A stretch of 64,000 nt of DNA from Phoronis australis (GCA_002633005.1 NMRA01000284.1:268978-332977), one strand, 5' to 3'; positions 49,201 through 59,596 are shown, counted from the stretch's first letter. Numbers and translations: made by a program. The notes: generated from the letters alone by a model not told the origin.

Positions 49201-49771
49201 TTACCTCTTTGCCTGTACTGAAGGCGCTCGAGTTTTGCAGTGTTCGTCGTGCTGCAGAAAGGCCACACTAAGTTACAGTAACTAAAGCGTGACAGGACAA
49301 AGCATTTAAAAATAGCCATCCGTGACACATGGTCAAGCTGTCCTGACAGCCTTTGAGGACGCTAAGCTGCGCCGCATCCTTCCGACTTAGAACTCTGGTG
49401 TGCTGTGCAAAACTTAGCTGTTTGTCCAGCAATAACACGATGTCTTCAGATGATATGAACACTGTACTTACCACTGCCACGGCGTCTCCGAATTCATCAA
49501 ACCGACTCGTTAAGTAATCGTGAAATGTTACATCGTGCGGAAGCTCTCCGCATGTGAACGGACTAGCTACGATTTTTTCATCGTGCCTAAATCGCACACT
49601 AGTCTGGCTACAGACACGCATCAATCGGTGCGTAGATTTCGCCTGCCTCCCCGAAGCCTGACTGTGAAGAGCCGCTGTTACTATTGGACGGTAGCATCTT
49701 GCTATAAAAGTCTTGTAATGTCTTTCGATATTGAGAAGTGCTCGACGGCTGCTGGAATAAACGCAGGCCAT
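40234..49771 (-). CDS. 4-coumarate-CoA-ligase-like acyl-CoA synthetase, 11 exons
   Basis: ANL-superfamily enzymes of this type activate a carboxylic acid with ATP to an acyl-adenylate and then form the CoA thioester. In transcription order the exons are 49771-49472, 46457-46250, 45901-45795, 45318-45110, 44255-44078, 43364-43193, 42646-42546, 42041-41897, 41780-41698, 41363-41198 and 40358-40234. All are GT-AG and in phase, giving 597 residues. Landmarks: P-loop [14 protein letters not shown] (248-261), YGLTE (393-397), [29 protein letters not shown], and [11 protein letters not shown] with catalytic Lys582. The C-terminus is ANKS, not a peroxisomal SKL-type signal. The closest style is the invertebrate 4CL-like/luciferase-like group. 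The natural substrate cannot be read from the sequence, and a plant-type phenylpropanoid role is not implied. Confidence 0.93.
41452..41587. mobile_element. MITE, GGCGGAT family, copy C (uninterrupted form), in intron 9 of the 4CL-like gene
   Basis: It starts CAGGGGCGGATCCGGG and ends CTAAATCCGCCACTG, flanked by CTCGC and CTTGC (four of five bases alike). It is inverted relative to copies A and B and lacks their nested insert. G-runs and an N (41506) mark a hard-to-sequence stretch. Confidence 0.75.
46458..48655 (-). other. 4CL-like intron 1, proximal part
   Basis: T-rich sequence with an (ATTC)n-like run at 47564-47606. No exon or intact element is recognised. Confidence 0.5.
48661..49445 (-). 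pseudogene. LINE (CR1/Jockey-like) reverse-transcriptase 3' fragment with internal duplication
   Basis: The minus strand carries [40 protein letters not shown] and [13 protein letters not shown], typical of the C-terminal part of non-LTR polymerases (the LSFxxHI...FDYCxxVWxFC...KLExLQ region). Frameshifts disable it. The segment 48661-48911 is repeated exactly at 49091-49341. The insertion begins about 30 bp inside intron 1, next to the exon 1 donor. Confidence 0.8.
48913..49090. repeat. ~57-bp tandem repeat between the two LINE copies
   Basis: Units of the form AATTCCGCCAAGTAAAAA-CTTGACGACAGAGCAACATA-CTTGTCGGAATTCGAAG are repeated two to three times. The junctions form the palindrome GGAATTCGAAGAATTCC, and the first unit holds CTTGGCGAAATTTATTTCGCCAAG. 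Confidence 0.8.
49472..49771 (-). CDS. 4CL-like gene, exon 1: N-terminal extension
   Basis: I choose the ATG at 49771 (context TGATAATGG). The frame remains open for five codons further upstream, to a TTG at 49786, but with no ATG. The first ~65 residues are rich in Arg, Ser and Ala with very few acidic residues ([20 protein letters not shown]...), consistent with a mitochondrial presequence. The conserved family N-terminus starts around [20 protein letters not shown]. The exon ends GCAGTG|GTAAGTAC. Typical 4CLs are 540-560 residues, so the extra length lies here. Confidence 0.85.
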
Positions 49772-49789
49772 TATCACTGAGGTCAAGTG

Positions 49790-51530
49790 TTGTGTACCAG
49801 TGGAACTTCGGCGACCTACATTTATACTGAAAGGGATCCGAGTTGCTGGCTATTCAAACAAGGTCAAAGTTTGTGCTGCAATGCTTTTACTTGTGACATT
49901 TATCAGCGATTACAAAGGATTCTATGGCAGCATAGATCATAGACATAAGGGGGCGCTCAAAACTAAGTTTTTCATTTTTGCCTCCCCAGGCAGTGAGGGA
50001 AAGCAGTTTATTTCTTTTCTTCTACAACAAAATATGAAACATATGCAGGTAGGCTACTGACTATATATAAAGCTTGCCTACAGTCGACTAACAAATTTGC
50101 ATTTACAAATTTCGTTTTTTTATTGCTTTTAGGCTCACCAGCAAACCTGTGACAATTAATTAACTAACACCACTGTCGGTGAAAAAACGACTAAAACCTA
50201 AAAACTAATGAAAAATGGCACTGGCGTTTCGCCGGAATGTCCTCAGTCGGATTGGCTCTCCATGGGGAAATTGCAACTCGTGTTAACTTTTTAAGTTCAC
50301 TTTTGCTACCTGATGAAAACATGGAATTAGGCACTCCTGAAAACTTTTGCGTGGCTGCATTTGCCTTGTTTAACTCTAACAGCTAGGATTGTGTTTCAAG
50401 ATTTCGTTCCTTACCATTGCAAAGGGAACATCCAAACCAAAACAAGTATCACTGAAATTTCCCGTAAAATTTTAAAATAGTGTACGACTTTCATTGCATA
50501 TGTGACGTAAGTTGCTAGCTCAGTGGTCAAGAGTTCAAAATAGGACCAGAACGTAGTAATGTCTTCAAACACCAAAACACTAGGGTAAAAAAAATCAAGA
50601 TTACATGACAGGCAAACAGCGGCGACACTTCGAGTAACTGTGAACCTCCGTACACGTACCAACGAAAAGCTGTCATATGATAAAAGGAATCATTCATAGT
50701 CGTCAATGCCGGAACCATATATCAGTTGGATTTGCGGCTATATGTGAGTGCTACCATAGATTATAGACAACAGATTCGCAACTCCGGCATTTTCTTACGT
50801 GCTAGCCAAGAGGCGCCGCCACTCTCCTGACCTTTCTGGTACAGTTTCCGGTTAGTGTATTTTGACGAGAAATACTTGCATCTACTTTACTGTCTAAAAC
50901 AACGAAAAAAATATTAATTTCGGCATAGAAACGCTTTTCAAAGTCTTTCAATTGTAGAAGTGTTGGTATTGTGAGTACTTTTGGCAATGCTACTGGTAAT
51001 TAATTACAAAATTCAAACTTCGGTGCCGACTGATTATGTCGTCTGCTTGCCCAATAAGAGCATAGTTATCGGACAGTTTTTGATTCATGGTTCACATAGG
51101 CCTACTGAGAAAACTACGAAAGCATGTTTGTGCACAAATTCCAAGGAGTACCTGTGAATGCAAAAGATACTTATATAACGTTTTTGGTTTAGAAAAATAT
51201 TAATTTTGTTCGAATTAAAAAATGCGCCTCTGCAATGATTGACTAGTTTAACCTTTGCATGTTTATAAACCAACATTCTCAAGTGAGCAGTTCTTCTGGG
51301 AAGTGTTGAGTGGCCCTTAAAAGGGCCGTTGGTTGCACTGTGCATGAGCCTTAGGTAATAGCGTGAAATAGTTCTTAAAAGAACCGTTGAATAATTCAAC
51401 ATAAATCACACAGTATACCGTGCTCACTCAAGTACTGAAGGTCCTCTTCATTCAAGGTTTGATCAGGGAAGGCTGGATGAAAACAGAGGAGATGACAACA
51501 TCGATGATAGTTGTAACACCTTAAATAGAC
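49790..51530. other. upstream of the 4CL-like gene; promoter not resolved
   Basis: No TATA box or clear promoter signal can be assigned. The only recognised element is a dispersed repeat at 50753-50869. Confidence 0.4.
50753..50869. repeat. dispersed ~115-bp repeat, copy 2
   Basis: Matches 29846-29959 across three ordered blocks (ATAGATTATAGACA, GCCGCCACTCTCCT, CAGTTTCCGGTTAGTGTATT). Confidence 0.65.
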
Positions 51531-51531
51531 A

Positions 51532-51780
51532 TTAGGGCCTACCGTTCACCAGCGTTGTCACGAACCCTGCATCATTCAGTTCTTGTTCCTGTATCCACAA
51601 ATAATCCTGAACTGTAGGGAAAAAATGACAGACAACACAACGAACCAAATTTCGAAAATCATCGCCTTCGTACGATTCCGTGTTGCTGTCACTGATGTTC
51701 TTCTCCAACGTCCATCTTAAAAAATCGACGTTGTAAGTGATGGAAACTTGTCTACGCTCTCGTCCTTTGTTTCTAACCTT
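51532..51780 (-). other. 82-codon open frame without Met, exon-like composition
   Basis: The minus-strand frame reads protein-like sequence (VSITYNVDFLRWTLEKNIS, then FRNLVRCVVCHFFPTVQDYL, then EQELNDAGFVTTL) with balanced composition, a possible acceptor CCCTACAG inside and no good donor. Part of it (GATGCAGGGTTCGTGACAAC) recurs near 39040, so it may be a repeat fragment or a decayed exon. Family not recognised. Confidence 0.2.
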
Positions 51781-52212
51781 TTACCCATTTTTTAATGAAG
51801 GGGTGTACTGTTTTTGTCTCATGTTGATAGTGCGTAACTTTTGATTTTACAATGTATTAATCGTGCTAAATGCACATATATGAACTGGCCTCATTGAGAT
51901 GCAGAGCAAATAAATTAAATATAACACACATAAGTTTTGGAAATATAAAGAGCAGTAACAGACTCCCTAAAAATCAGGCTTGTTTTCGAAAGGTTTGCGC
52001 CATTGGTGATCTGCTTGGTTCAATCGCTTGCGGCGGGAAAATGATAGACACCGTTATTGTGGGCGTGTGCACTGTAGAAATGCTTTGTATCTTATTTTTA
52101 TTTGTCTAATCTGTTGATACAGTAAATTTCCTTATTTATGCCCATCCTGGTTTGACCCCGACTTGAGCTTCTTAGGTTCTACCATATTGGGGCTGTCATA
52201 GGGAGTCACGTG

Positions 52213-52360
52213 CATGCGCGCACCCAGCCTTCAAAATGGGGGGCTCGAATTCCTGACGTTGTGAACCTTTTGCTAACAAAAGAGCGGGCAGACCTTTTTG
52301 CCCACTTTGCCAAATGGGGCTCAAATTAGCCTCCCGAGCCCCCCCCCGAGTGCGCGCATG
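52213..52360. mobile_element. MITE, CATGCGCGCACCCAG family, copy 2
   Basis: It starts CATGCGCGCACCCAGCC and ends GAGTGCGCGCATG, flanked by ACGTG and ACATG. It is a shorter internal-deletion form of the copy at 56697. Confidence 0.75.
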
Positions 52361-52868
52361 ACATGGTGCTTGTTTCATTTTAACGGCTATTTCCAATTGT
52401 GTAGATGAAGCAAATTAACAAAGTGGATGATTATCATCACCGGTATTTCATCATTAGTATTTTTGTCGGGTTCTCAAGTTTTCCGAGGCTAGGGATTGTC
52501 ACATCTGTAAGGTAGACGTGTTTCAGTGAACTTCCATGTTTTGGCGTTATTTATACCTTACCAAACTTTAAAAAAAGCCTGCGTTTAAACCAGGAGCTGC
52601 ATTGGGTGCAATTTGTGTAGATGTTTCATGCGCGCACTCAGCTCTAATATTATAGGTGGTAATAAAAGTGTGCTAGGAGTGTTACGCGGATAGTAAATAG
52701 TCCACTGTGTGAGGACTTCTTAGAAATTGAAAAAATATAGTTAGCGTCACTTGTCAAGGTGAAATACGACTTTGAAATGTGAGGACATGAATGCAAGTCC
52801 TCACTTTACAAAATGTCCTCGTGTTGTTGGTGTGCATCTAAGTTCACGTGCCGACATTATTGGCAATA

Positions 52869-52869
<1 letters not shown>

Positions 52870-52946
<77 letters not shown>
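52870..52946. repeat. long (CA)n microsatellite, ~38 units
   Basis: Uninterrupted CA dinucleotide repeat. Confidence 0.95.
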
Positions 52947-52949
<3 letters not shown>

Positions 52950-53402
52950 AAAGCATGAATCGAAAAATAATTAATAAACAAAACAGAGGACAACATTGAC
53001 AAATAAACTGACTAGTGAACTGTCGGTGGTCTCCTTCCTATAATGGCACAAGGGTATTTCCAACCAACTCAAAAGAATTACAAAAAGACTAACAATTCCA
53101 ATGTGCCACTCAGAACTCTCCACTAATGAATGTCTTGAATAATTAATCTCCATATCTTTAACTTGATGTACCTTCCGTTCAGTTTTTCAGATAAATCTTC
53201 CAATCGTAGGTCCAATAGCCTTTCACACTCTTCCCTCGCACCCACGATCCCTTATCCGTTACCGCTTTGCATGGCGGCGTTTTCCCGTTCAGTGACTTTA
53301 CCAGACGTAGAGGGTTGTGAGCGTGTGATAACATCTAGCTTCTCTGTTAACTACCAAGAACAGTCTTTTGTCTGGTATGACAACAGGCAGGCCAATTATC
53401 TA

Positions 53403-53798
53403 CCCGGTGAAACAGTCCCAAATAGGGACTCAGCTAAGTTCCCTGCTAAGTTCTACTGCGTATTTGTGGGCTTGTGAAAGTTCTGATTGTCCTCATTTCT
53501 TATGCAGTTTAAGTCTCATTGCGACTTTGATACGAATCGAGAGGAAACGATAAGTTGAATTTTCAATATTATTGAAAATAAGTAGGGATCTTTTCATGCA
53601 ACGCACCTAATTTAAGGACTAAGTCCCTAATTATTATGACTTAATTAAGGGCTCAGTTTTTAGTTATATTATTAGAAAATGTCATTAGTCAAAGAGGAGC
53701 TCATAATAAAGATAAAATGGGTGAAGAGAGAAACAAAAACGCAAAAGATTTGGGGAAATTTGTTGAGTCCCTATTTGGGACTGTTTCATGCAACCGGG
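53403..53798. mobile_element. TIR element (CCCGGT...GAAACAGTCCC ends), ~396 bp
   Basis: GAAACAGTCCCAAATAGGGA-CTCA at 53409-53433 is inverted as TGAGTCCCTATTTGGGACTG at 53764-53783. The outer ends are CCCGGT and ACCGGG. The left arm lacks a TGCAT present in the right. Internal TAGGGATC/AAGTCCCT words are also inverted. No target duplication is clear. Confidence 0.55.
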
Positions 53799-54044
53799 CA
53801 CTTTTTCCCAAAATTGGGTAGACATTGGTTGTCGACTAGACCGTTTTTTGCTAACCTGAAAAGTCTGAGGGTACCTGAATTTCCAGCCCGTTAATTGCCT
53901 TTCTGGTGAGGTAGCTGTGTTAAGATTTTTTCAAAAACATGTTGAAGGTTGATCTGATGGGCCCTGCTTTTGGCAAAACTTTACCCCAGTTACATATGCG
54001 TCAAAGCACAGCAAAAGTACATTTAATAAATATAATAACCAAGA

Positions 54045-54262
54045 TTTTCTGATCGCATTTATTTTGAAATATGTCACGTTTGGTTAATTGGCAATCTAAT
54101 TAAAAAGTACATTTAGAACTACAAACGTTCATCTATCAAAAGACAAGGAAATAGTATTACCGGAAATTTCTGATAGAGATTACTTTAAAATATGCCACGT
54201 TTTATTAACTGCAAATGTAACTAAAATCAAAGTAATTGCTACAAAATTTCATCTAAAACAAT
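54045..54262. repeat. diverged tandem duplication (~2 x 100 bp)
   Basis: 54045-54142 and 54166-54262 share GAAATATG(T/C)CACGTTT, TTAA(T/C)TG and TTCATCTA(A/T) blocks in order. Non-coding. Confidence 0.4.
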
Positions 54263-55049
54263 TGGCTGTCCGTCCAAGAGCAACGCAAGGCATTAAAATC
54301 CACCCACGACTGCACTGAAATCAGGTGCATCTGGGGATGTTGATTAGTTTAGTGGAATGCAATCAGCCTAATAAGGCCACTATGGTATCAAAACTGAAAA
54401 TCGACAGATGCCCCATTGCTATTAAAAACATTTTCCTAGTTGCGGGTCATTTTTCAAGGTTTCCACATTACAAATTTCAATAACAATCAGAGCTAGAAAG
54501 TTTTTGTTTTCCCTCGGGCCCTTGTCATTAAAAAGTTATACCCATTATTTTTCTCTATTTTTATTTTGTTGTTCTGGTGTTTGCTATGAAATAAGACAAA
54601 AAGGCTGTCACTGACCTTTTTTGTATTGATTTAGTTCGAACGAACAACGCAATTTGACCTTCTCAAAAGCGCGCCAATTCCATGATCACCGCTTCATTTT
54701 TGCCCTCGGGTTATCGAGCACAGTAATAAGTAACGATTGTAATGGAGTTGATAAAAAGTTAGAGGAAAAGGATTTTAGCAAAAAATGATTAATATGACAC
54801 TGTGTGTATTTTCAAATCTGAAACCTAGTTTGTTTTAAGGAAAAGGGAAACAAGTTTTAAAAGTAAGTTCATAATGTACTTTCGCTACGAATGTAACCAA
54901 CTTCACCGCGAGCTGAGACTGTATAGAAAAGGCATTCTACGCACCCTACATTACGTGATCCTCCCTGGCAACTTTGTAGATCGGAAACTTCGTTTTTTGT
55001 CACAGTCTCTTTGGTTATTTTGTTTGTTTACCTTTGTTTATTAATTACT

Positions 55050-55050
<1 letters not shown>

Positions 55051-55086
<36 letters not shown>

Positions 55087-55112
55087 TTGTGTGTGTGCGT
55101 GTGTGTGCGTGC
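55051..55112. repeat. (GT)n microsatellite with interruptions
   Basis: GT repeat broken by GATT and GCGT units. Confidence 0.95.
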
Positions 55113-56696
55113 TGGGCCCGAGGTCTAATCTTTGCACTCTATATTAAAGAAATTGAAGATTTTTTGGCATTGTCTATTCTACTGGTGTGCGAACTGAAGA
55201 CAAGTGCCTATTATTCTATGCTCGAGTAAATTACATTGGATAACTTTCTAATCTTAGTTTGCTCTTGATGACCCCAGCATAAAGGTCGGACGTTTTGTCG
55301 AGGTTTGCCCTAATGACTCCTAAATTTAAGATACAAACTCGAGTAAAAACGTGAGTTTTTGAGTTCAGACTTTTGGCCTCATTTCCAAGGTTATCAGGTG
55401 CAAAGTAGGATTAGACAGTTTTTCGCGCAAGCCATTATATCACGGAGAGTAAGAATGAGTCTAGGGCCAGCGCACTGACGGGTGGCTGGAATCCAACAGT
55501 GGATTCAATGGACTGTTGGTCAGCTCAGCTATTATTCACTTGATACAGGCAACTGAGCTCGTACCTATTCCTCTGCGCTGGCTCTGAGGTCAAGATTCGT
55601 TTTTTTGTGACCAAGTTTCGGGAAAACTTCATTTTATCATGGCCATTCTTTGGAGGAATTTTTTGGAAAGGCGAGTCCCGAGGTCCCTGGTATGAGTGCC
55701 TCTGTGGTCATTTTAAACTCGCTTGATGAAACACATCTGCTTGTCCATTTTCTTGTGGCTGGGGGAAATGATACAGAGTGTGCCCCAAAAATTTACACAA
55801 TTCAACGCCTGGAGTTCAAGTTCAACTCCCGTGGTTCACTGGGATTCTGCGCAGTCCCACTGCATGATTGCACCTAACTTTCATCGTTTGTGTGTCAGTC
55901 ATGACGTGCTCCGTGTGTGTAGTATGCACAAGAATGGAAAGCAAGTGATTAAGTTTTGAAGAAAATTCATTGTGCAATGCTATTGGAAATTGACAACATC
56001 AAGGAAGTGCAAAGAGAACCTTTCCAAGTTGATGAGCAATAAGTTTCCTTTTATTTAATTAAGTACTTAAACTTCTTTTTCGATGTACGGTTTGTGAAAT
56101 TAAACCCACTAATCTATTTCCTAAGCCAATAAGCAATTTATTGTCATTTGAACTGTGAGAAAATTTTAGGACAATTTGTAGAGCTGTCCGACGTTCATCA
56201 ATATCTTTGAGACTTATTTCAGATAGACAAACGAAATCGTTTAGTGTACTTTTATGTTTGGGGATCTGATGATAGATCTAATTTTCTCAATGTCTGCCAG
56301 CAACTACATTCGTTGAAGCATTGTCATTTCTTACAAGATTAGCTTCTGACTGTAAAAAATCGTGTGTCAATCAACCCATTTTCGTAGATAAATTACATAC
56401 ACATGTAATTCAAAAACCAACAATCAAATTCCATTTTATGATGGTCAGTCCTATTGTATTTTTCACAAGTTTGGTTGTTTGACTCGAATGTTTTGATACT
56501 GCTGTGCTGTGCACGGTTGTTTTGTGTTTTTGATGAATTAGGAATCTCAACTTCCACTCGTGAATACTTGGCAGTGCCGGATTTACATGTTTTTAGAGGG
56601 AAACCCGAACCGCCCCACCGAGAGGGGGTCCCGTCTGAAATGGGACACCTCAGATGAAAGGCTGCACATCATTAAGCTTGGAAAAGAGTGACAATT

Positions 56697-56951
56697 CATG
56701 CGCGCACCCAGCCTTCAAAATGGGGGCTCGAATTCCTGACGTTGTGGATCTTTTGCTAAGAAAACAACGGGGGCGGACTAAAAAGAAAAAAAAAACGGGA
56801 GCACCACCGTGAAGTGCGCATTTGCGATTATTTAGTGGACTTTTGTCCCATTTTCTGGGACTTTTTGTCTCTCAGGGGCGGACCTTTTTGCCCACTTCGC
56901 CTAATGAGGGGCTCCATCGGGTCCCCCGAGCTCCCCCCAGGTGCGCGCATG
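56697..56951. mobile_element. MITE, CATGCGCGCACCCAG family, copy 3 (full-length)
   Basis: It starts CATGCGCGCACCCAGCC and ends CCAGGTGCGCGCATG, flanked by exact 5-bp duplications CAATT (56692-56696 and 56952-56956). It contains an A-run and a CGGACCTTTTTGCCCACTT block shared with copy 2. Confidence 0.85.
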
Positions 56952-56956
56952 CAATT

Positions 56957-58600
56957 CAATCCATTGTAGGGTGACCTTGCAAGAAGTGACTTTCCTCAGC
57001 ATGAAAGCCGGTTGTACGATTTCAAAAAAACAGGAAAATGGAGATAATTGATTTCAACATTGTGCCCTCTCTTCCTGTGCGGCCTCTTAAGAATTTGCCA
57101 ATCAATTCATGAAAAGGGTGGCCACTTGAATGTCGTCTGTGGTCCTCTTTAAGAGATTGACCCCTAAATATCTATATTTTCAAAAGTCAGGAAATGCGCA
57201 GCAATTCTTGTTATCTGCCAGGCCATCAATTTTCTCAAGTGATACACAATTTAGAGAAAACAAAACATGAAAAATGGAGCGACAGTTATCTTTGTTGCCC
57301 TTTGGTAGAGAAGGACCTCTGGAAAATATTTTACATTTCTGCATTTGCAAAACTGTGTTATTGAATTTAAAAATCCAGTGAATTAATATGCTCCGCAAAA
57401 GCTTCGCTTTACGAATTTTCTTGATTTTTCGAAATACACATATGAATGATAAAGTGCACGTTTTCAAGTGCGTTTAGACGACCTACATGTATGTAGCAAA
57501 ACGGAGACCCTAGGCCATAAAAGGGTAAAACATGCACTGAAACTGAGTCGTCAAATGTTCTCTTGAATTTTTATCTTATCCGTATTCGTATTATCTCTTT
57601 TCTCGACTGTACCTGGCCGCAAGCCATGGTTTAACCCTGACGCCTGCAAATCTTTGGGGCCACGCCCCCCTTCCCCCGCTTCCTACGCCCCTGATACTCC
57701 TAGAGTACTCTAAAACAGCTGTTGCCGTTGACTTCTCAGCTGGTTCACGTGACTTTGCTGCTGTTGCGCGCGCAGATTCCCCTAAAGAAGGAATAAGACC
57801 ACAGTTCGAGTGGCTGATTCTGAATTTATCACTGGACTGAGTCAGTGAAAGCCCTTGTTTGCGCAGCTGTCTCAGGCACTTGAAAAAGGCATAACTGACA
57901 AAAATTACACTCTATGGGATTTCTCAAAGACTAAGAAATTCAACAAAGCTCTCTCTCTTTTTACCCTGCTAAATCCAGTGAAAAAATTGAGCTGCCAAGA
58001 AGTGACCAAAAAAGCCCGATTTTGGCCTTATTGTACCAGAAATAACAAATCCACGACTGCCCCTGTGCATGATGAGACCATAATCCGAATGCTCTTTCTC
58101 TCTAGATTCTCTAGATTCCAGAAATTCAGGTTAAAATATGTCATTACTTCCCTGATTTTGACAATTTCCACTTATCTGAAAGGTACCTGGATTCGGGCAA
58201 AAAATTTAACATTGAACAAGGATGTGCTCTCAAAATGACCACACTTCTATATCCGAGTAGACAAGAGCAGCGGCCGAATTTCTGGATTCAATTGACTCAA
58301 CGCAACTTCAGTGAACTACTGGCAACTGCTTCCTATTTAGTTCACAAAACTGCTGTCAAACCTGACCCACCCCATTTTCTTCAGTTTTGAGGCAGCTGCA
58401 ATGGCCGAACCGTGGTCTTAGACGGAAGCCTAAAATCTTATTGTCTTCTTTCCCTAAACGTTGTAGATGCTAATCATGAAACTATTCGTCATTAACACAA
58501 ATCGATATATGGACTTGCGAGTAAGTTTTTTTAATCAGAACTTGTGAGTGAGTAAATAATTGTCTCGTGGTAATTCCTTGTGAAACGCTGACATCGGCGC
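56957..58600. other. intergenic, nothing recognised
   Basis: A 127-codon open frame at 57855-58238 lacks recognisable domains and protein-like composition. No splice-supported exon is visible. Confidence 0.4.
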
Positions 58601-58608
58601 GAAAGTTT

Positions 58609-58720
58609 CACGTGAGTGGCAGCTGTCCAATCGGTATATGATTAGTAAACGCGAAGGCGGAGCAATGAATCTCAAGTACAAAACCAAATAACTGTCACTA
58701 AAAGACAGAAAAGCTGAAGA
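58609..58720 (+). promoter_or_regulatory. candidate promoter of the NPY/NPF-like peptide gene
   Basis: Within 115 bp of the start codon lie an E-box CACGTG (58609-58614), a CCAAT box (58627-58631) and a TATA-like TATATGA (58635-58641), which would start transcription near 58665. An out-of-frame ATG at 58664 opens an 8-codon upstream ORF if included. Assignment is by motif only. Confidence 0.4.
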
Positions 58721-59577
58721 ATGTTTTGGACGAGATATTCACTGTTTTTTGCGCTTATGAGTCTATTAGTTGTCTCTTTAGCCTACGACAATTTTTATTC
58801 TCGACTGGAGAAAGGTAAGACAACGGGTCGCTCGCACTATGACAGGTATTTTGAGCATTCAATTAGATAGTATTATTTTGGCTTCTATACTGGGTTTGTA
58901 AGAGTAATTTGAGAAATGGACATTCATCTTGAAATAACCGGTCGAGCTAAATGAATTTCCAAATTCCCAATAACGGACTGTAAGTAACGACCAAACGTTT
59001 AAAAGAGTTGTCCTAATTTCTTTTCAAAAGGACAGACTGCCGATCACTCCTACATTTCCGCAGCATGACAATTGGTGACGGCAGGGGGAAATTCTCCTAT
59101 CCCTATACTTGGGCAAAGCGACGCCCTATGCACCCCCAGCACCCTAGTCCAGATACACCTGTTAGATTCTTTTGTGTTAGAATATTTCTCCCACTGTAAA
59201 TAAATCAAATTTGTGTCCCAATTCTGATTTTTTAGTGCTTTTCGTCTTTCAGGTTACAACAGACGAGTGAATTATCCAATGAGGTAAGTAAGTTACATAC
59301 ACTAGCCCCATGGGAGGGCACAACGTAAAGTCTCGTTAGGCTATACACACGATTAAAGAAAAACGCGAAAGGCGTCACTTTTCGGGATGCTGACATATAA
59401 GACGCGTTTAGTGCACGTTCTCAGTCCCAGGGAGTAGAGAACCTTAGAAACTCGGACGATTTTGAAATTTTGTTCTAACATTCCTAATTTTGCCTGCGCA
59501 GATATGGTCATCGAGGTCTCACAAGAGATTACAGATTATTATATGAGAAATTAGATTTATCGAGTATGTCGCTTTGA
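58721..59577 (+). CDS. secreted peptide precursor, NPY/NPF- or PrRP-like, 3 exons, 66 residues
   Basis: Exons are 58721-58814, 59253-59283 (a 31-nt microexon) and 59502-59577; all four splice sites are consensus and in phase. Residues 1-21 (MFWTRYSLFFALMSLLVVSLA) are a textbook signal peptide with an S-L-A cleavage site. The following 22 residues, YDNFYSRLEKGYNRRVNYPM then RY, end in Gly44, suggesting an RY-amide. The pattern FYSxL...Y N...RYG resembles the NPY C-terminal helix (YYSxLxxYxNxxTRxRYG). The second intron splits the penultimate Arg codon in phase 2 (AG|A), the hallmark intron of NPY/NPF genes. Residues 45-66 would be a C-terminal flanking peptide. Odd points: Gly is followed by HR instead of a dibasic site, and RR (35-36) could give a shorter VNYPMRY-amide. 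Confidence 0.75.
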
Positions 59578-59596
59578 AAGGGACTTGGCACTTGAC

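Noticed and set aside
57855-58238. 127-codon plus-strand frame upstream of the peptide gene
   Set aside because: Composition fits A+T-rich non-coding DNA; no splice link to 58721 and no recognised domain.
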